Shown: positions 1-7,717, counted from the stretch's first letter. The stretch is 12,520 bases of DNA from an uncultured Mycoplasmatota bacterium (GCA_900552975.1 UWSL01000034.1:1-12520), one strand, 5' to 3'. The notes: generated by a model not told the origin, from the letters alone. A program made the numbers and translations.

Positions 1-1205
1 ACAAATACATATTTAAATTAATAACCCCAAAATATAATTATACTAATCTTCCTTCTAAAAAAAATAAACCATATCTCCTTTTAATACTTCCTACAATAAT
101 TGCTATAATATCATTCTTTAATAATCAAAATGATTTGACTACGATAAAAAATATCGTAACTTCAATTATCTATTTTTTATCATCTCTTATTTTTTTATAT
201 CCTCAAAATATCAAATATTTTTCTAAAAAAAATCATATAGATAATGCCTTTTCTCTATCATGTATCAAGACTATTTTATTACCAACTATTGATCCAAAAG
301 ACACTTCTAAACTTCTTAGAGTTTTACATCAAGCTAAGATAAATTTAATTATCACTAAAGATACTAAAATACCTAAAAAAAATAAGTCTTCATTCAAAGA
401 AATAAAATATCAAGAATTAGACCTATCTAAAAAACAAAATATTATTCTTTTTGATGAAAAACTTGGCACAGAGCAAATTCTTCAAATAACAAAACATAAA
501 GATATATATTATGCAAAAGATGAAAATTTAGCTACTACAATTGAAAAAATAAGAAATTCTCGTGGCCTTATTGATAATTTAATAAAAGCCAATAACTTAA
601 ATACTATTTTATCTATATCTTTACTTTTATCAATCATTTTTCCTACCATCTTAGGCTATCCTTTTCCTTTTAATTACCTATTAGTTTTATCTTTATTATT
701 TATTAAAGATATCTTTATTAATTGTTTTGCCCCATATTTTCGTTTTGATACTGATTTAATGGAAAGAGAACCACGTGATAGCGAAAATCCTTTAATACTA
801 AAACAAGATAAATTATTCTTAAGTATTTCTATTCTTTTAGTTAATTTTGCTACATCAATTCCTTTTATGGCATCTTTAGCATCTGGTTCATCTGTATCTT
901 TAGCAACTACCTTATCTTTGATTTCATATTTATTCTGTTTTATTATTTTAGGTTTTCAAAATGTAACTGAAAGAATTACTATTATTAACTTTCTAACAAT
1001 CTACCAAGATAAGCGTATGCTTATAAGTACTCTTATAATTATTTTATCAATGGTTACGTTAAGTTACTTACCATTTGTTTCTACTAAACCAACTATTCCT
1101 AGTAATTATCTCCATTGTCTACTCATAGCTTTTGTAATTTTAGTAGGGCAGGATTTAATCAAACTAGCTCGTTTTACAACAATAAGAAAGAAGGATAAAA
1201 AATGA
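1..1205 (+). CDS. Degenerate P-type ATPase-like membrane protein, 5' end outside window
   Basis: The frame is open from position 3 without a stop, so this is the 3' part of a longer gene. The TTG at 135 is only the first start-like codon and is preceded by 44 in-frame sense codons that include a membrane segment. What is visible matches M3 to M10 of a P-type cation ATPase: two N-terminal membrane segments, a short cytoplasmic part, then about six more. The segment LMEREPRDSENPL (756-794) matches the 'MKRPPRDP' loop of Ca2+-ATPase-like pumps, and IRNSRGLIDNLIK before M5 matches their 'GR..Y.NI.K' helix. The DKTGT phosphorylation motif is absent; LLPTID (276-293) sits where it should be. The TGDGxND hinge is also absent, and the nucleotide-binding domain appears deleted, with only about 20 residues between LLPTID and TKDTK. 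I infer a catalytically dead paralogue with an unknown, perhaps regulatory or scaffolding, role. It ends in TGA and overlaps the next gene by 4 bases. Confidence 0.7.
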   Translation, partial: KYIFKLITPKYNYTNLPSKKNKPYLLLILPTIIAIISFFNNQNDLTTIKNIVTSIIYFLSSLIFLYPQNIKYFSKKNHIDNAFSLSCIKTILLPTIDPKDTSKLLRVLHQAKINLIITKDTKIPKKNKSSFKEIKYQELDLSKKQNIILFDEKLGTEQILQITKHKDIYYAKDENLATTIEKIRNSRGLIDNLIKANNLNTILSISLLLSIIFPTILGYPFPFNYLLVLSLLFIKDIFINCFAPYFRFDTDLMEREPRDSENPLILKQDKLFLSISILLVNFATSIPFMASLASGSSVSLATTLSLISYLFCFIILGFQNVTERITIINFLTIYQDKRMLISTLIIILSMVTLSYLPFVSTKPTIPSNYLHCLLIAFVILVGQDLIKLARFTTIRKKDKK

Positions 1206-2116
1206 TTAAATTAACTAAAAATATTAAAGAAGCAACTTTAATAACTCATGGTGGAACTTTTCATCCTGATGATGTCTTTTCAACGATTTTTCTAAATAAG
1301 ATGTTTCCCAATTCTATTGTCTATCGTGCTACGCAAATTCCTGAAAAATTTAATGGCAATCAAATTATATACGATATTGGGTACGGTTCTTTTGATCACC
1401 ATGGTCCAAATGCCAAAATGCGAAATGATAAAATAAAATATAGTTCTTTTGGTTTACTATGGAAAGAATATGGTTTAAGTTATCTTTCTAAAATAACTGA
1501 AAATTATGAAAAACTTTGGCAAATAATTGATGAAAAATTAGTAATGCAAATAGATGGTATTGATAATGGTAATTTTCCTAAAATAGAAGCCGATTACAAA
1601 TTAATGGACCTAGACAATGTTATAGATTTATTTAATAAAGCCTGGAATGAAAAAGTTGATAATGATCAAAACTTTCAACAAGCGTGTATGATAGCTGAAC
1701 TTATCTTTGATCGTTTACTCCTTAAGGAAAAAGCCAAACTAGAAGCCCAAAAAGAAGTTGAAACTTCCATTGCTCAAAATAACCATCAAGAAATATTAAT
1801 TTTAGATAAATATATGCCATATAATGATGCTTTATTTGAATCAAAAAATCCAGCAGCCGCAACTATCAAGATAATTATCTTTCCTTCAAATAGAGGAGGG
1901 TATAATATAAAACCACGAACTATTAGTAAAGAATCAAAAGAATTACTTGTCAATTTTCCAAAAGAATATTTAGGTTTAAGTGATGAAAAACTAGAACAAG
2001 CAAGTCATATTAAAGGAGCTCGTTTTGTTCATATAAATGGCTTTTTAGCTAGTGCAAACACTCTAGATGCTGCACTTTTACTGGCTAACCAAGCCTTAGA
2101 GAACAAGGAAGATTAA
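1202..2116 (+). CDS. MYG1/UPF0160 family DHH-type metal-dependent hydrolase
   Basis: A 304-residue soluble protein of the MYG1 (UPF0160) family, which belongs to the DHH phosphoesterase superfamily; eukaryotic MYG1 is a 3'-5' RNA exonuclease. Metal-site motifs are visible: THGGTFHPDD (residues 15-24, with H16, H21, D23 and D24), YDIG around D58, the DHH triad at 65-67, and the QIDGIDNG block around D118/D121. The C-terminal GARFVHINGFLASANTLDAA (272-291) matches the family's conserved 'FVH..GF' end. Length is close to the usual 300-340 residues and all expected acidic/His positions are present, so it is probably active. The physiological substrate in bacteria is unknown to me. The start is supported by AAGGA at 1191-1195, six bases upstream. 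The start ATG overlaps the TGA stop of the preceding gene, implying translational coupling in one operon. The stop lies in the loop of the downstream terminator. Confidence 0.9.
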   Translation: MIKLTKNIKEATLITHGGTFHPDDVFSTIFLNKMFPNSIVYRATQIPEKFNGNQIIYDIGYGSFDHHGPNAKMRNDKIKYSSFGLLWKEYGLSYLSKITENYEKLWQIIDEKLVMQIDGIDNGNFPKIEADYKLMDLDNVIDLFNKAWNEKVDNDQNFQQACMIAELIFDRLLLKEKAKLEAQKEVETSIAQNNHQEILILDKYMPYNDALFESKNPAAATIKIIIFPSNRGGYNIKPRTISKESKELLVNFPKEYLGLSDEKLEQASHIKGARFVHINGFLASANTLDAALLLANQALENKED

Positions 2117-2130
2117 ATCCTTGTTTTTTT
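2102..2130 (+). terminator. Intrinsic terminator after the MYG1-family gene
   Basis: AACAAGGA (2102-2109) pairs perfectly with TCCTTGTT (2118-2125) around an 8-base loop, followed by T residues to 2130. The MYG1 stop codon TAA (2114-2116) lies inside the loop, so the hairpin uses coding bases. Confidence 0.85.
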
Positions 2131-2131
2131 C

Positions 2132-2160
2132 TTCTTTAAAAGTCCTTTTCATGTTATAAT
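2132..2160 (+). promoter_or_regulatory. Sigma-A promoter with extended -10 for the 1256-residue protein gene
   Basis: A perfect extended -10, TGTTATAAT, occupies 2152-2160. Seventeen bases upstream the -35 region is only TTCTTT (2132-2137), a weak match, so recognition probably relies on the TGn element. It sits directly after the preceding terminator and gives a short leader of about 20 bases. Confidence 0.7.
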
Positions 2161-2170
2161 TAACTAGAAT

Positions 2171-2188
2171 AGGAGTGCTATGAAATGA
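2171..2188 (+). promoter_or_regulatory. Ribosome-binding site with overlapping ATGAAATGA start
   Basis: AGGAG (2171-2175) lies 9 bases before the ATG at 2185. A second ATG at 2180 is only 4 bases from the Shine-Dalgarno and reads Met-Lys-stop (ATG AAA TGA), so 2185 is the real start. The two-codon reading frame overlapping the true start may be chance. Confidence 0.6.
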
Positions 2189-5100
2189 AGAATAATAAAG
2201 AGGAAATTATAAATTATTTAATAAACAACGACTCAAAATCCAAAGAATTACTTTTAAACTTATTAGCCGAAAAAGATTATCAAACGATAAAAAACATCAT
2301 CTTATCATTAGATCGTCTAATAAAAAAACAAGACCTAAACAAAAATATTAAAGAAAATTTTTTATTTTTAATTGCTCAAAATATTGATGAGCAGGAATTG
2401 TTTGATGAAAGAATGTCTTTAAAAAAGGAGTTTAGTTTTTTTAATGGAACAGAAATTGTCTTATTACAAAAACTATTACGTCAAAATTACCAATTTAATG
2501 CCAATGCCTTAAATAATGCTAAAGATAATTTATTATTAGAAATCATTAAATATCCAAATTCTAAAAATTGCGAAGAAGCTTTTTCTATCTTAACAACTCG
2601 CATCAAAAATAAAACTTTTGATGTTGAACATTTTGCTGAAGATGATATGTTAAACTATTTAACTTTAGCTAGTAAACTAATGGATCAAAGTGGGGTTGAA
2701 AAATTAATTAATAATGATACCTTTATTAATATATATAATTCCAATAATGTAACTTTACCCACTATTTTGCTTGCCTCTAATAAAATAGAAAATTCTCGTC
2801 TAAGGATTATTACAGCTGATAAGTCAAAACAATATATTAAACAAAATCCAGAACAAATAGCTAATCTTTTATCCAAGGAAGAAATTGCTTTTCTTTGGCA
2901 AGACAATGATATTAAAAACCTTTTTATTAATAACCAATTACGCTATGATTGTCTTGATTTTAAGAGTCAAAAAAATTTATTAGAAAATAATGAAGTTTTT
3001 GATTTGTATTCGCTAAATACTATTAAAGAATTCATTGTAGGTTATGATGATAAAGAAACATTAATTCATCATGATGATTTCCTTTATACTTATCTTACCA
3101 AACTAAATAAAGAAGCAGTATCTTATCAGTATCTTGATTTCTTTATTAATCTTTTTGATGAAGAAACCTTATTTATTATTACTGATGATCCTCGTTTTTC
3201 TTATCTTCAAGACTCAATAATTCTTTATATCATAAATAGTTTAAAACCTCCTTATATTAATTCTTTTTATAAGAATTCTAAAGTTAAAGAAGCCCTTTTA
3301 AATAATAAAAATATTACTATCTATACTAAATTACCTTTAAGTATTCAAAAAGAAATTTTGGCTTCTTTAGATAAACTATTACTCGATAACGATAATCGTC
3401 AATTATTTTTAAATAGTGATGATGACTTAATTAGAAAAATATTTAAACAAAATAATAATTTATACAATGAAATTTTAGATATTTGTATTAATGAAAAAAA
3501 AGCTTTAACTTATGAAGAATTAAATCGCTTAATTAAATTAATGCCAACTGATTTCTATGAAAAACTAACTACTGAAGATATTTATAAATTATCAGGACCT
3601 ACAATCATTGCTATTTTAGTTGATTCTAAAAACACTTTCCGTAAAGTAATATTAGATAATGAATTATTATGTTCCCGTATTATCAATTCAATTAGTAAAG
3701 AAAATATTTCCATGATTAAAACATGTCTTTTAAAAGTAACTGATCGTGAAAAAGTATCCTTAATAACGAAAGCCAAAAATATTACCAATATCTATGGCTT
3801 AATTAATATAATTAAAACAATGTCTGAAGAAATAAAACAAGAATTATATCAAAATCGCCAAATAAAAGATCTTATCTTATTTACTAGTTCAACAGATTAT
3901 ATAATAGATAATCTAACTATAACTTATCTTTTAGAAAATAAGGAATTAATTCTTAAATTATCTAACAATGCACTACTAGAATTCTTAACTTCTATTAAAT
4001 TAAAAGAATTAAATAATTTACTTAAAGAAGAAACTATTTTAAGTAAAATTTTAATAGTTGATAATGCTTATGAAAATATTATTACATTATTAAATCATGA
4101 CTCGCTTATTTTAAGTAGTCTAATAAATAATAAAACTGCTAAGTATCTTAAAGCTTCAACATTAAACAAATTACTAAAATCTCTTTCTATTAATGATAAG
4201 AAATTAATTTGTGCCAATGATAATATTCTTTTAATAGTTTTCGATAATAATCAAAACGTTTTAAAAGCATTCAAAAATCTTTATGAAAAGAATAACTATC
4301 TTTTAAATAGCCTTGAGTTGACATTTTTAAATAGTCAAACCATCAAATTAAAATTTGCGCACCTTGAATTTCTAACTAAACATAATTATTTACAAAAATT
4401 ATTAATTGAAATTAATCAAAAATATCCTCTTGATAATAAATTTATAACTACTTTATTAAATAACGATGCTGTTGGTACCAATATAAATCCTATAACGAAT
4501 CTCTTAGAAACTATCTTGCAATCAATTGATGGCGTTGGTCGTAAAAAATATGGTAATTTCTTAAAAATATTTGCCGATACTTCATTTACTAAATTATCTG
4601 TTATAGAAATAAATCAAATTATTAATTATTACTTATATGTCATTCCTTATTTAAAAAATGGTTTTGTTCAAATTAAAAGACCTGATATTGTTGAAGTTCC
4701 TCGAACTTACCATGAAATAATTACTTATGAAGAAACCTATACTAAAAATATTGAAGAAAAGATTAGAACTAAAGATTATGAAAGTTATCAATCTATTACT
4801 TGCTTAAAATATTATAAAATGACCTTAGAAGAAGCAAGAGCCTTGCTTAATCAATATGATATAACTAAAATAAACGAAAAAGCTTATCAAAATGAAATAA
4901 ACTTTCTTCAAAATTTAAATAATTTTCTTCATCAATCAGAAAAAGAAATTAGAAAGAATAAAAAATTAAAGGAGTACAAAATAAGTGATATCTTTAAGAT
5001 AAATAATCGCTTACATGAATTATTTAATAAATTATATAATTATGAATTAAATATTAATCTTAATACTTATCTACCTCATAATTTAGAATTATATGGTAAG

Positions 5101-5955
5101 GAAATCACTATTTATGAACCAAAAGAAAAATTTTCATATTTACTAAGTTCAATAAATCAAAAAGAAATGTTTAACACTTCTGATTCACTAAGTGGTTGGA
5201 ATGATACGTTAAGTATTTTAGATAAAGACTCTTTGACAGCAACTTTAGTTAGTAATGACAATCTAAGTCTTTTTATCCCAAATGATCTTAATTTTGGTTT
5301 CACTAAATTAAATAATAATACAATTGAGAATATTAAAGTTAATAATCAATCACTATTTGCTTTACCAAGAACTCTAATAAATAACACTCGTCAAACTCGC
5401 AATCTTTTTACTTTAAATAAATATGAAAATAATACCTCAACTGCCAAAAACCCTTTTCTAACTCCAGATTATCTCCTTTTATTTAAAGATTTAATTTACT
5501 TAGATGAAGATACCATTAAAACATCATATCTAGAATATGTTTATCGTACTAGTAAATCATTTAAAACTAAAAAAAGTCCTAATGGAATACCAATAATTGT
5601 TCTTAATCGTGAAAAAATAATATCTGAAGAAATTCAAGAACTTCAATTAACTTTAACTGAATATAAAGAAACATATAATGTTTCCTTGTTAAAAAAAATA
5701 ATTGAAAAATATAGTAATAATTATTTAGGTTTAACATATTTTAATAATGACTTTCTAAATAAATTTAATTATCAAGATTTACTAAGTTGCATTGAGAATC
5801 GTCTTAAAACTAGTCATAATACCTCAGAATTAAATTTATTAAAAGAATTATTTACAACAGAATTAAATAAATGTGATAATGTCAAAGATTCCCAAATAAT
5901 TAATAAAATACCATATAATAAATACTTAAAAATAATTGAAAACAAATTAAACTAA
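2185..5955 (+). CDS. Very large helical protein of unknown function with distinct C-terminal module
   Basis: A 1256-residue protein with no signal peptide and no convincing membrane segment, so probably cytoplasmic. I do not recognise a named family. Residues 1 to about 780 are rich in Leu, Ile, Asn and Lys and repeat a loose pattern of short helices ('LL.N..L...LL..L'), suggesting an alpha-solenoid scaffold. Residues roughly 850-980 look like charged helices. From about 990 the character changes to shorter strands and loops: SGWNDTLS (from 1003), SLFIPNDLNFGF, ALPRTLINNTR, PDYLLLFKD (1094-1102) and GIPIIVLNREKI (1134-1145). From memory, unverified, similar C-terminal modules with 'PDYI..F' and 'IPIVVIDREK' occur at the ends of other large proteins of uncultured gut Firmicutes, function unknown. 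Base composition matches the neighbours, so there is no sign of recent transfer. The gene has its own promoter, and no clear terminator follows, so read-through into the next gene is possible. Confidence 0.85.
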   Translation: MKNNKEEIINYLINNDSKSKELLLNLLAEKDYQTIKNIILSLDRLIKKQDLNKNIKENFLFLIAQNIDEQELFDERMSLKKEFSFFNGTEIVLLQKLLRQNYQFNANALNNAKDNLLLEIIKYPNSKNCEEAFSILTTRIKNKTFDVEHFAEDDMLNYLTLASKLMDQSGVEKLINNDTFINIYNSNNVTLPTILLASNKIENSRLRIITADKSKQYIKQNPEQIANLLSKEEIAFLWQDNDIKNLFINNQLRYDCLDFKSQKNLLENNEVFDLYSLNTIKEFIVGYDDKETLIHHDDFLYTYLTKLNKEAVSYQYLDFFINLFDEETLFIITDDPRFSYLQDSIILYIINSLKPPYINSFYKNSKVKEALLNNKNITIYTKLPLSIQKEILASLDKLLLDNDNRQLFLNSDDDLIRKIFKQNNNLYNEILDICINEKKALTYEELNRLIKLMPTDFYEKLTTEDIYKLSGPTIIAILVDSKNTFRKVILDNELLCSRIINSISKENISMIKTCLLKVTDREKVSLITKAKNITNIYGLINIIKTMSEEIKQELYQNRQIKDLILFTSSTDYIIDNLTITYLLENKELILKLSNNALLEFLTSIKLKELNNLLKEETILSKILIVDNAYENIITLLNHDSLILSSLINNKTAKYLKASTLNKLLKSLSINDKKLICANDNILLIVFDNNQNVLKAFKNLYEKNNYLLNSLELTFLNSQTIKLKFAHLEFLTKHNYLQKLLIEINQKYPLDNKFITTLLNNDAVGTNINPITNLLETILQSIDGVGRKKYGNFLKIFADTSFTKLSVIEINQIINYYLYVIPYLKNGFVQIKRPDIVEVPRTYHEIITYEETYTKNIEEKIRTKDYESYQSITCLKYYKMTLEEARALLNQYDITKINEKAYQNEINFLQNLNNFLHQSEKEIRKNKKLKEYKISDIFKINNRLHELFNKLYNYELNINLNTYLPHNLELYGKEITIYEPKEKFSYLLSSINQKEMFNTSDSLSGWNDTLSILDKDSLTATLVSNDNLSLFIPNDLNFGFTKLNNNTIENIKVNNQSLFALPRTLINNTRQTRNLFTLNKYENNTSTAKNPFLTPDYLLLFKDLIYLDEDTIKTSYLEYVYRTSKSFKTKKSPNGIPIIVLNREKIISEEIQELQLTLTEYKETYNVSLLKKIIEKYSNNYLGLTYFNNDFLNKFNYQDLLSCIENRLKTSHNTSELNLLKELFTTELNKCDNVKDSQIINKIPYNKYLKIIENKLN

Positions 5956-5973
5956 GAAAAAACACCTCAAAAC

Positions 5974-6001
5974 TTGCTTTGTTTCTGATAAATGTTACAA
6001 T
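5974..6001 (+). promoter_or_regulatory. Sigma-A promoter for the CmpB-type membrane protein gene
   Basis: TTGCTT (5974-5979), a 16-base spacer and TACAAT (5996-6001) preceded by TGT form an extended -10 promoter, similar in design to the one at 2132-2160. It lies in the 70-base gap after the 1256-residue protein gene, about 20 bases before the ribosome-binding site. Confidence 0.65.
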
Positions 6002-6025
6002 TAGTAAGAAGACGGAGAGTATTAT

Positions 6026-6664
6026 ATGCAAAAAGAAAAATTAAATTTTTATGATATTTTTTACTTATTTATTTTTGGTTGTATCTTAGGATGGCTTGTA
6101 GAAGGTATATGGTCTTTGTTAAAGAAACATCTTTTAATAAATCATTCAGCTTTAGTAATTGGTCCATTTAATGTAGTTTATGGCGTTGGAGCTGTTGTCT
6201 TAACTATTATGCTTTATAAAATAAAAGATGCTAGTTTAGTTAAAATATTTAAAACATCTTTTATAACAGGATCTATTTTAGAGTACATTATGAGCTTCCT
6301 AATGGAATATATGTTAGGCTTTGTTGCTTGGAACTATAGTAAGAAGTTTTTGAATATTCATGGTCGTATCTGCTTAACATATTCTATCTTTTGGGGATTC
6401 TTAGGTATCTTTTGGATTAAACTAGTCTATCCAAAATTAAAAAAAATAATTGATCAACAAAATCATGAAATAGGTACTAAAGTAATGCACATTTTAACCA
6501 TTTTTCTCATCTTTGACACTATTCTAACCTTTAGTGCTGTTAATAGGGGAAAGGCTTTTGAAAAAGGTCTTCCTCCAACCAATCGCTATGAAGAATTTTT
6601 AGATAATAACTTTGGAGTTCCTTATCTTAATAATATGTATAATAATCGTTGGAATCGTCGCTGA
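6026..6664 (+). CDS. CmpB-type (PF06541) putative ABC transporter permease-like membrane protein
   Basis: A 212-residue integral membrane protein matching the family annotated as 'putative ABC transporter permease' or ABC_trans_CmpB (PF06541), common in Firmicutes and of unproven function. Hallmarks are LGWLVEGIW (21-29), GPFNVVYGVGA (46-56) and GRICLTYSIFWGFLG (113-127). Membrane segments lie near residues 11-31, 43-65, 75-98, 117-137 and 153-171. The last 40 residues are hydrophilic and end in an Asn/Arg-rich tail. No ATPase or solute-binding partner is adjacent, so a role as a classical ABC permease is doubtful. GGAG (6014-6017) eight bases upstream supports the ATG at 6026. The gene ends with TGA, one of the cases proving that TGA is a stop here, and that stop overlaps the terminator hairpin. 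Confidence 0.85.
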   Translation: MQKEKLNFYDIFYLFIFGCILGWLVEGIWSLLKKHLLINHSALVIGPFNVVYGVGAVVLTIMLYKIKDASLVKIFKTSFITGSILEYIMSFLMEYMLGFVAWNYSKKFLNIHGRICLTYSIFWGFLGIFWIKLVYPKLKKIIDQQNHEIGTKVMHILTIFLIFDTILTFSAVNRGKAFEKGLPPTNRYEEFLDNNFGVPYLNNMYNNRWNRR

Positions 6665-6675
6665 TTCCTTTTTTT
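6651..6675 (+). terminator. Intrinsic terminator overlapping the CmpB-type gene end
   Basis: GGAATC (6651-6656) pairs with GATTCC (6663-6668) around the loop GTCGCT, followed by seven T residues (6669-6675). The stop codon TGA (6662-6664) straddles the loop and the descending stem, so the stem encodes the last residues. Confidence 0.8.
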
Positions 6676-6683
6676 AGCAAAAT

Positions 6684-6712
6684 TTGACTTAATAACTAAC
6701 CATATATATAAT
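6684..6712 (+). promoter_or_regulatory. Near-consensus sigma-A promoter
   Basis: TTGACT (6684-6689), exactly 17 bases, then TATAAT (6707-6712). This is the best-matching promoter in the window and drives the 300-residue Cys-His-Asp protein gene. The expected start near 6719 leaves a leader of about 55 bases. Confidence 0.85.
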
Positions 6713-6722
6713 TAAACAAGAA

Positions 6723-6766
6723 ATGTTGAAAATAAAGCAACATCCATTTTTCGCATAAAAAGGGGG
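6723..6766 (+). promoter_or_regulatory. Leader with two hairpins, the second covering the Shine-Dalgarno
   Basis: ATGTTG (6723-6728) pairs with CAACAT (6738-6743) around a 9-base loop. Directly after it, CC-A-TTTTT (6744-6751) can pair with AAAAAGG (6757-6763) around CGCAT with one bulged A. The second stem would bury the start of the AGGGGG ribosome-binding site (6761-6766) of the gene starting at 6775. Both stems are weak and A/T-dominated, so a regulatory or thermosensitive role is only an inference. Confidence 0.35.
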
Positions 6767-6774
6767 AACGAATT

Positions 6775-7677
6775 ATGAATGTATTAGAGCTTTTAGATAA
6801 AGAAATAAAAGGTAAGGATTGGTCTGAAGAGACTAAAAGTCGTTACCTTTACATAAGAAGTGGTCAACTATTTTCTTATGATCCACGTTTTTTCTATGCT
6901 AATAACTTTTTAAAAAAAGAAATTTTAGAACGCCAAATAAATCTAGAAAACGTAACCGATTTCCGTGTTGTTTGCACAAGCTGGTCAGAACAAGTATATG
7001 CTCCATTATTAAAAGAACTATTACATAAAACATCTTGTGTTATAAAATCTAAATTTCATAGTCTAGTTAGATTTCCTTTAGAAAAAAGTGTTATCTTTGC
7101 TGATGCTTGTATCAAGTCTGATTTAGCCCGTATTAAAATGCAAAACAGTACTGAAAATTATACTAAAGAAGATGACCCATTATATGCTCAAAATACCTTA
7201 TTTGATATAGATCATCAAATAAATTATATTAACGATTATTACTCATCAATTAAAATTAAATTTATGGCTCAAACTATTCAAAGAGAATTTCAAAAAATAA
7301 ATAACATTCAGGATACTCATCTAATTAACCAAGATGAATTATTTATTTATAAAATAACTAAAATAAAAGATCTATTAAGTACTTGGCCTTATTTAAATAA
7401 TTATAATGACATAGCTTTTGCAATTAACTACCTTATTCGTAAATTTTTTACTGAAACAGAGCAACGCCAAATTGAATCATATGAATTATTTGATGAATCT
7501 GTTCAAGATTGGAATTTTGCCAATGTATATACTTTTGTCTTACCATATGGTAATACTATCTATTATACTTTGGCCCAAAAAAATGGCTCTTATTCCTTTG
7601 ACATGACTTCCTATGAGGAATCTCAAGAATTAATAAATTCCTATCCTGATAATCAAATAGATAAACTTTATCATTAA
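6775..7677 (+). CDS. Unassigned soluble protein with Cys-His-Asp triad, possible papain/transglutaminase-fold enzyme
   Basis: A 300-residue protein with no signal peptide or membrane segment. The N-terminal helix contains SRYLYIRSGQLFSYDPRFFY (22-41). Then come VVCTSWSEQVYAPLLKELL with Cys67 starting a helix, FHSLVRF with His95 starting a strand, and VIFADA with Asp110 ending a strand. That order (Cys at a helix N-terminus, then His and Asp on successive strands) is the transglutaminase/papain-like layout, so I infer a cysteine-dependent hydrolase or transferase. No exact family comes to mind and the substrate is unknown. The C-terminal half (about 140-300) is helical, followed by a short beta-like region (VYTFVLPYGNTIYYTLAQ, 251-268). 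It appears monocistronic: it has its own near-consensus promoter and an AGGGGG ribosome-binding site eight bases before the ATG. No convincing terminator follows; the next gene has its own promoter. Confidence 0.75.
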   Translation: MNVLELLDKEIKGKDWSEETKSRYLYIRSGQLFSYDPRFFYANNFLKKEILERQINLENVTDFRVVCTSWSEQVYAPLLKELLHKTSCVIKSKFHSLVRFPLEKSVIFADACIKSDLARIKMQNSTENYTKEDDPLYAQNTLFDIDHQINYINDYYSSIKIKFMAQTIQREFQKINNIQDTHLINQDELFIYKITKIKDLLSTWPYLNNYNDIAFAINYLIRKFFTETEQRQIESYELFDESVQDWNFANVYTFVLPYGNTIYYTLAQKNGSYSFDMTSYEESQELINSYPDNQIDKLYH

Positions 7678-7688
7678 AATAAAACTAA

Positions 7689-7717
7689 TTGACTTGTTCT
7701 TACATAATGTATAAAAT
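7689..7717 (+). promoter_or_regulatory. Sigma-A promoter for the metal exporter gene
   Basis: TTGACT (7689-7694), a 17-base spacer, then TAAAAT (7712-7717). The expected transcript start is about 30 bases before the ATG, leaving no room for a yybP-ykoY-type manganese riboswitch. A TATAAT at 7719-7724 is too far from the -35. Confidence 0.65.

Noticed and set aside
135..137. TTG as the start codon of the first gene
   Set aside because: The frame stays open back to position 3, encodes a hydrophobic membrane segment upstream, and no Shine-Dalgarno precedes the TTG. The gene begins before the window.
2685..2906. Minus-strand reading frame inside the 1256-residue gene
   Set aside because: Shadow of the long coding frame with no ribosome-binding site or recognisable protein. 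The same applies to 3582-3788, 8296-8541 and 11314-11514 on the minus strand.
5956..5995. Terminator after the 1256-residue gene
   Set aside because: Only short or widely spaced pairings (for example AAACAAA with TTTGTTT across about 30 bases) and no T-run after a compact stem.
7418..7606. Plus-strand out-of-frame reading frame inside the 300-residue protein gene
   Set aside because: Lies wholly within a better-supported gene and has no own start signals. The frames at 9266-9529 and 9581-9796 are rejected for the same reason.
7660..7690. Terminator after the 300-residue protein gene
   Set aside because: GATAA-ACT-TTATC is a 5-bp A/T hairpin without a following T-run.
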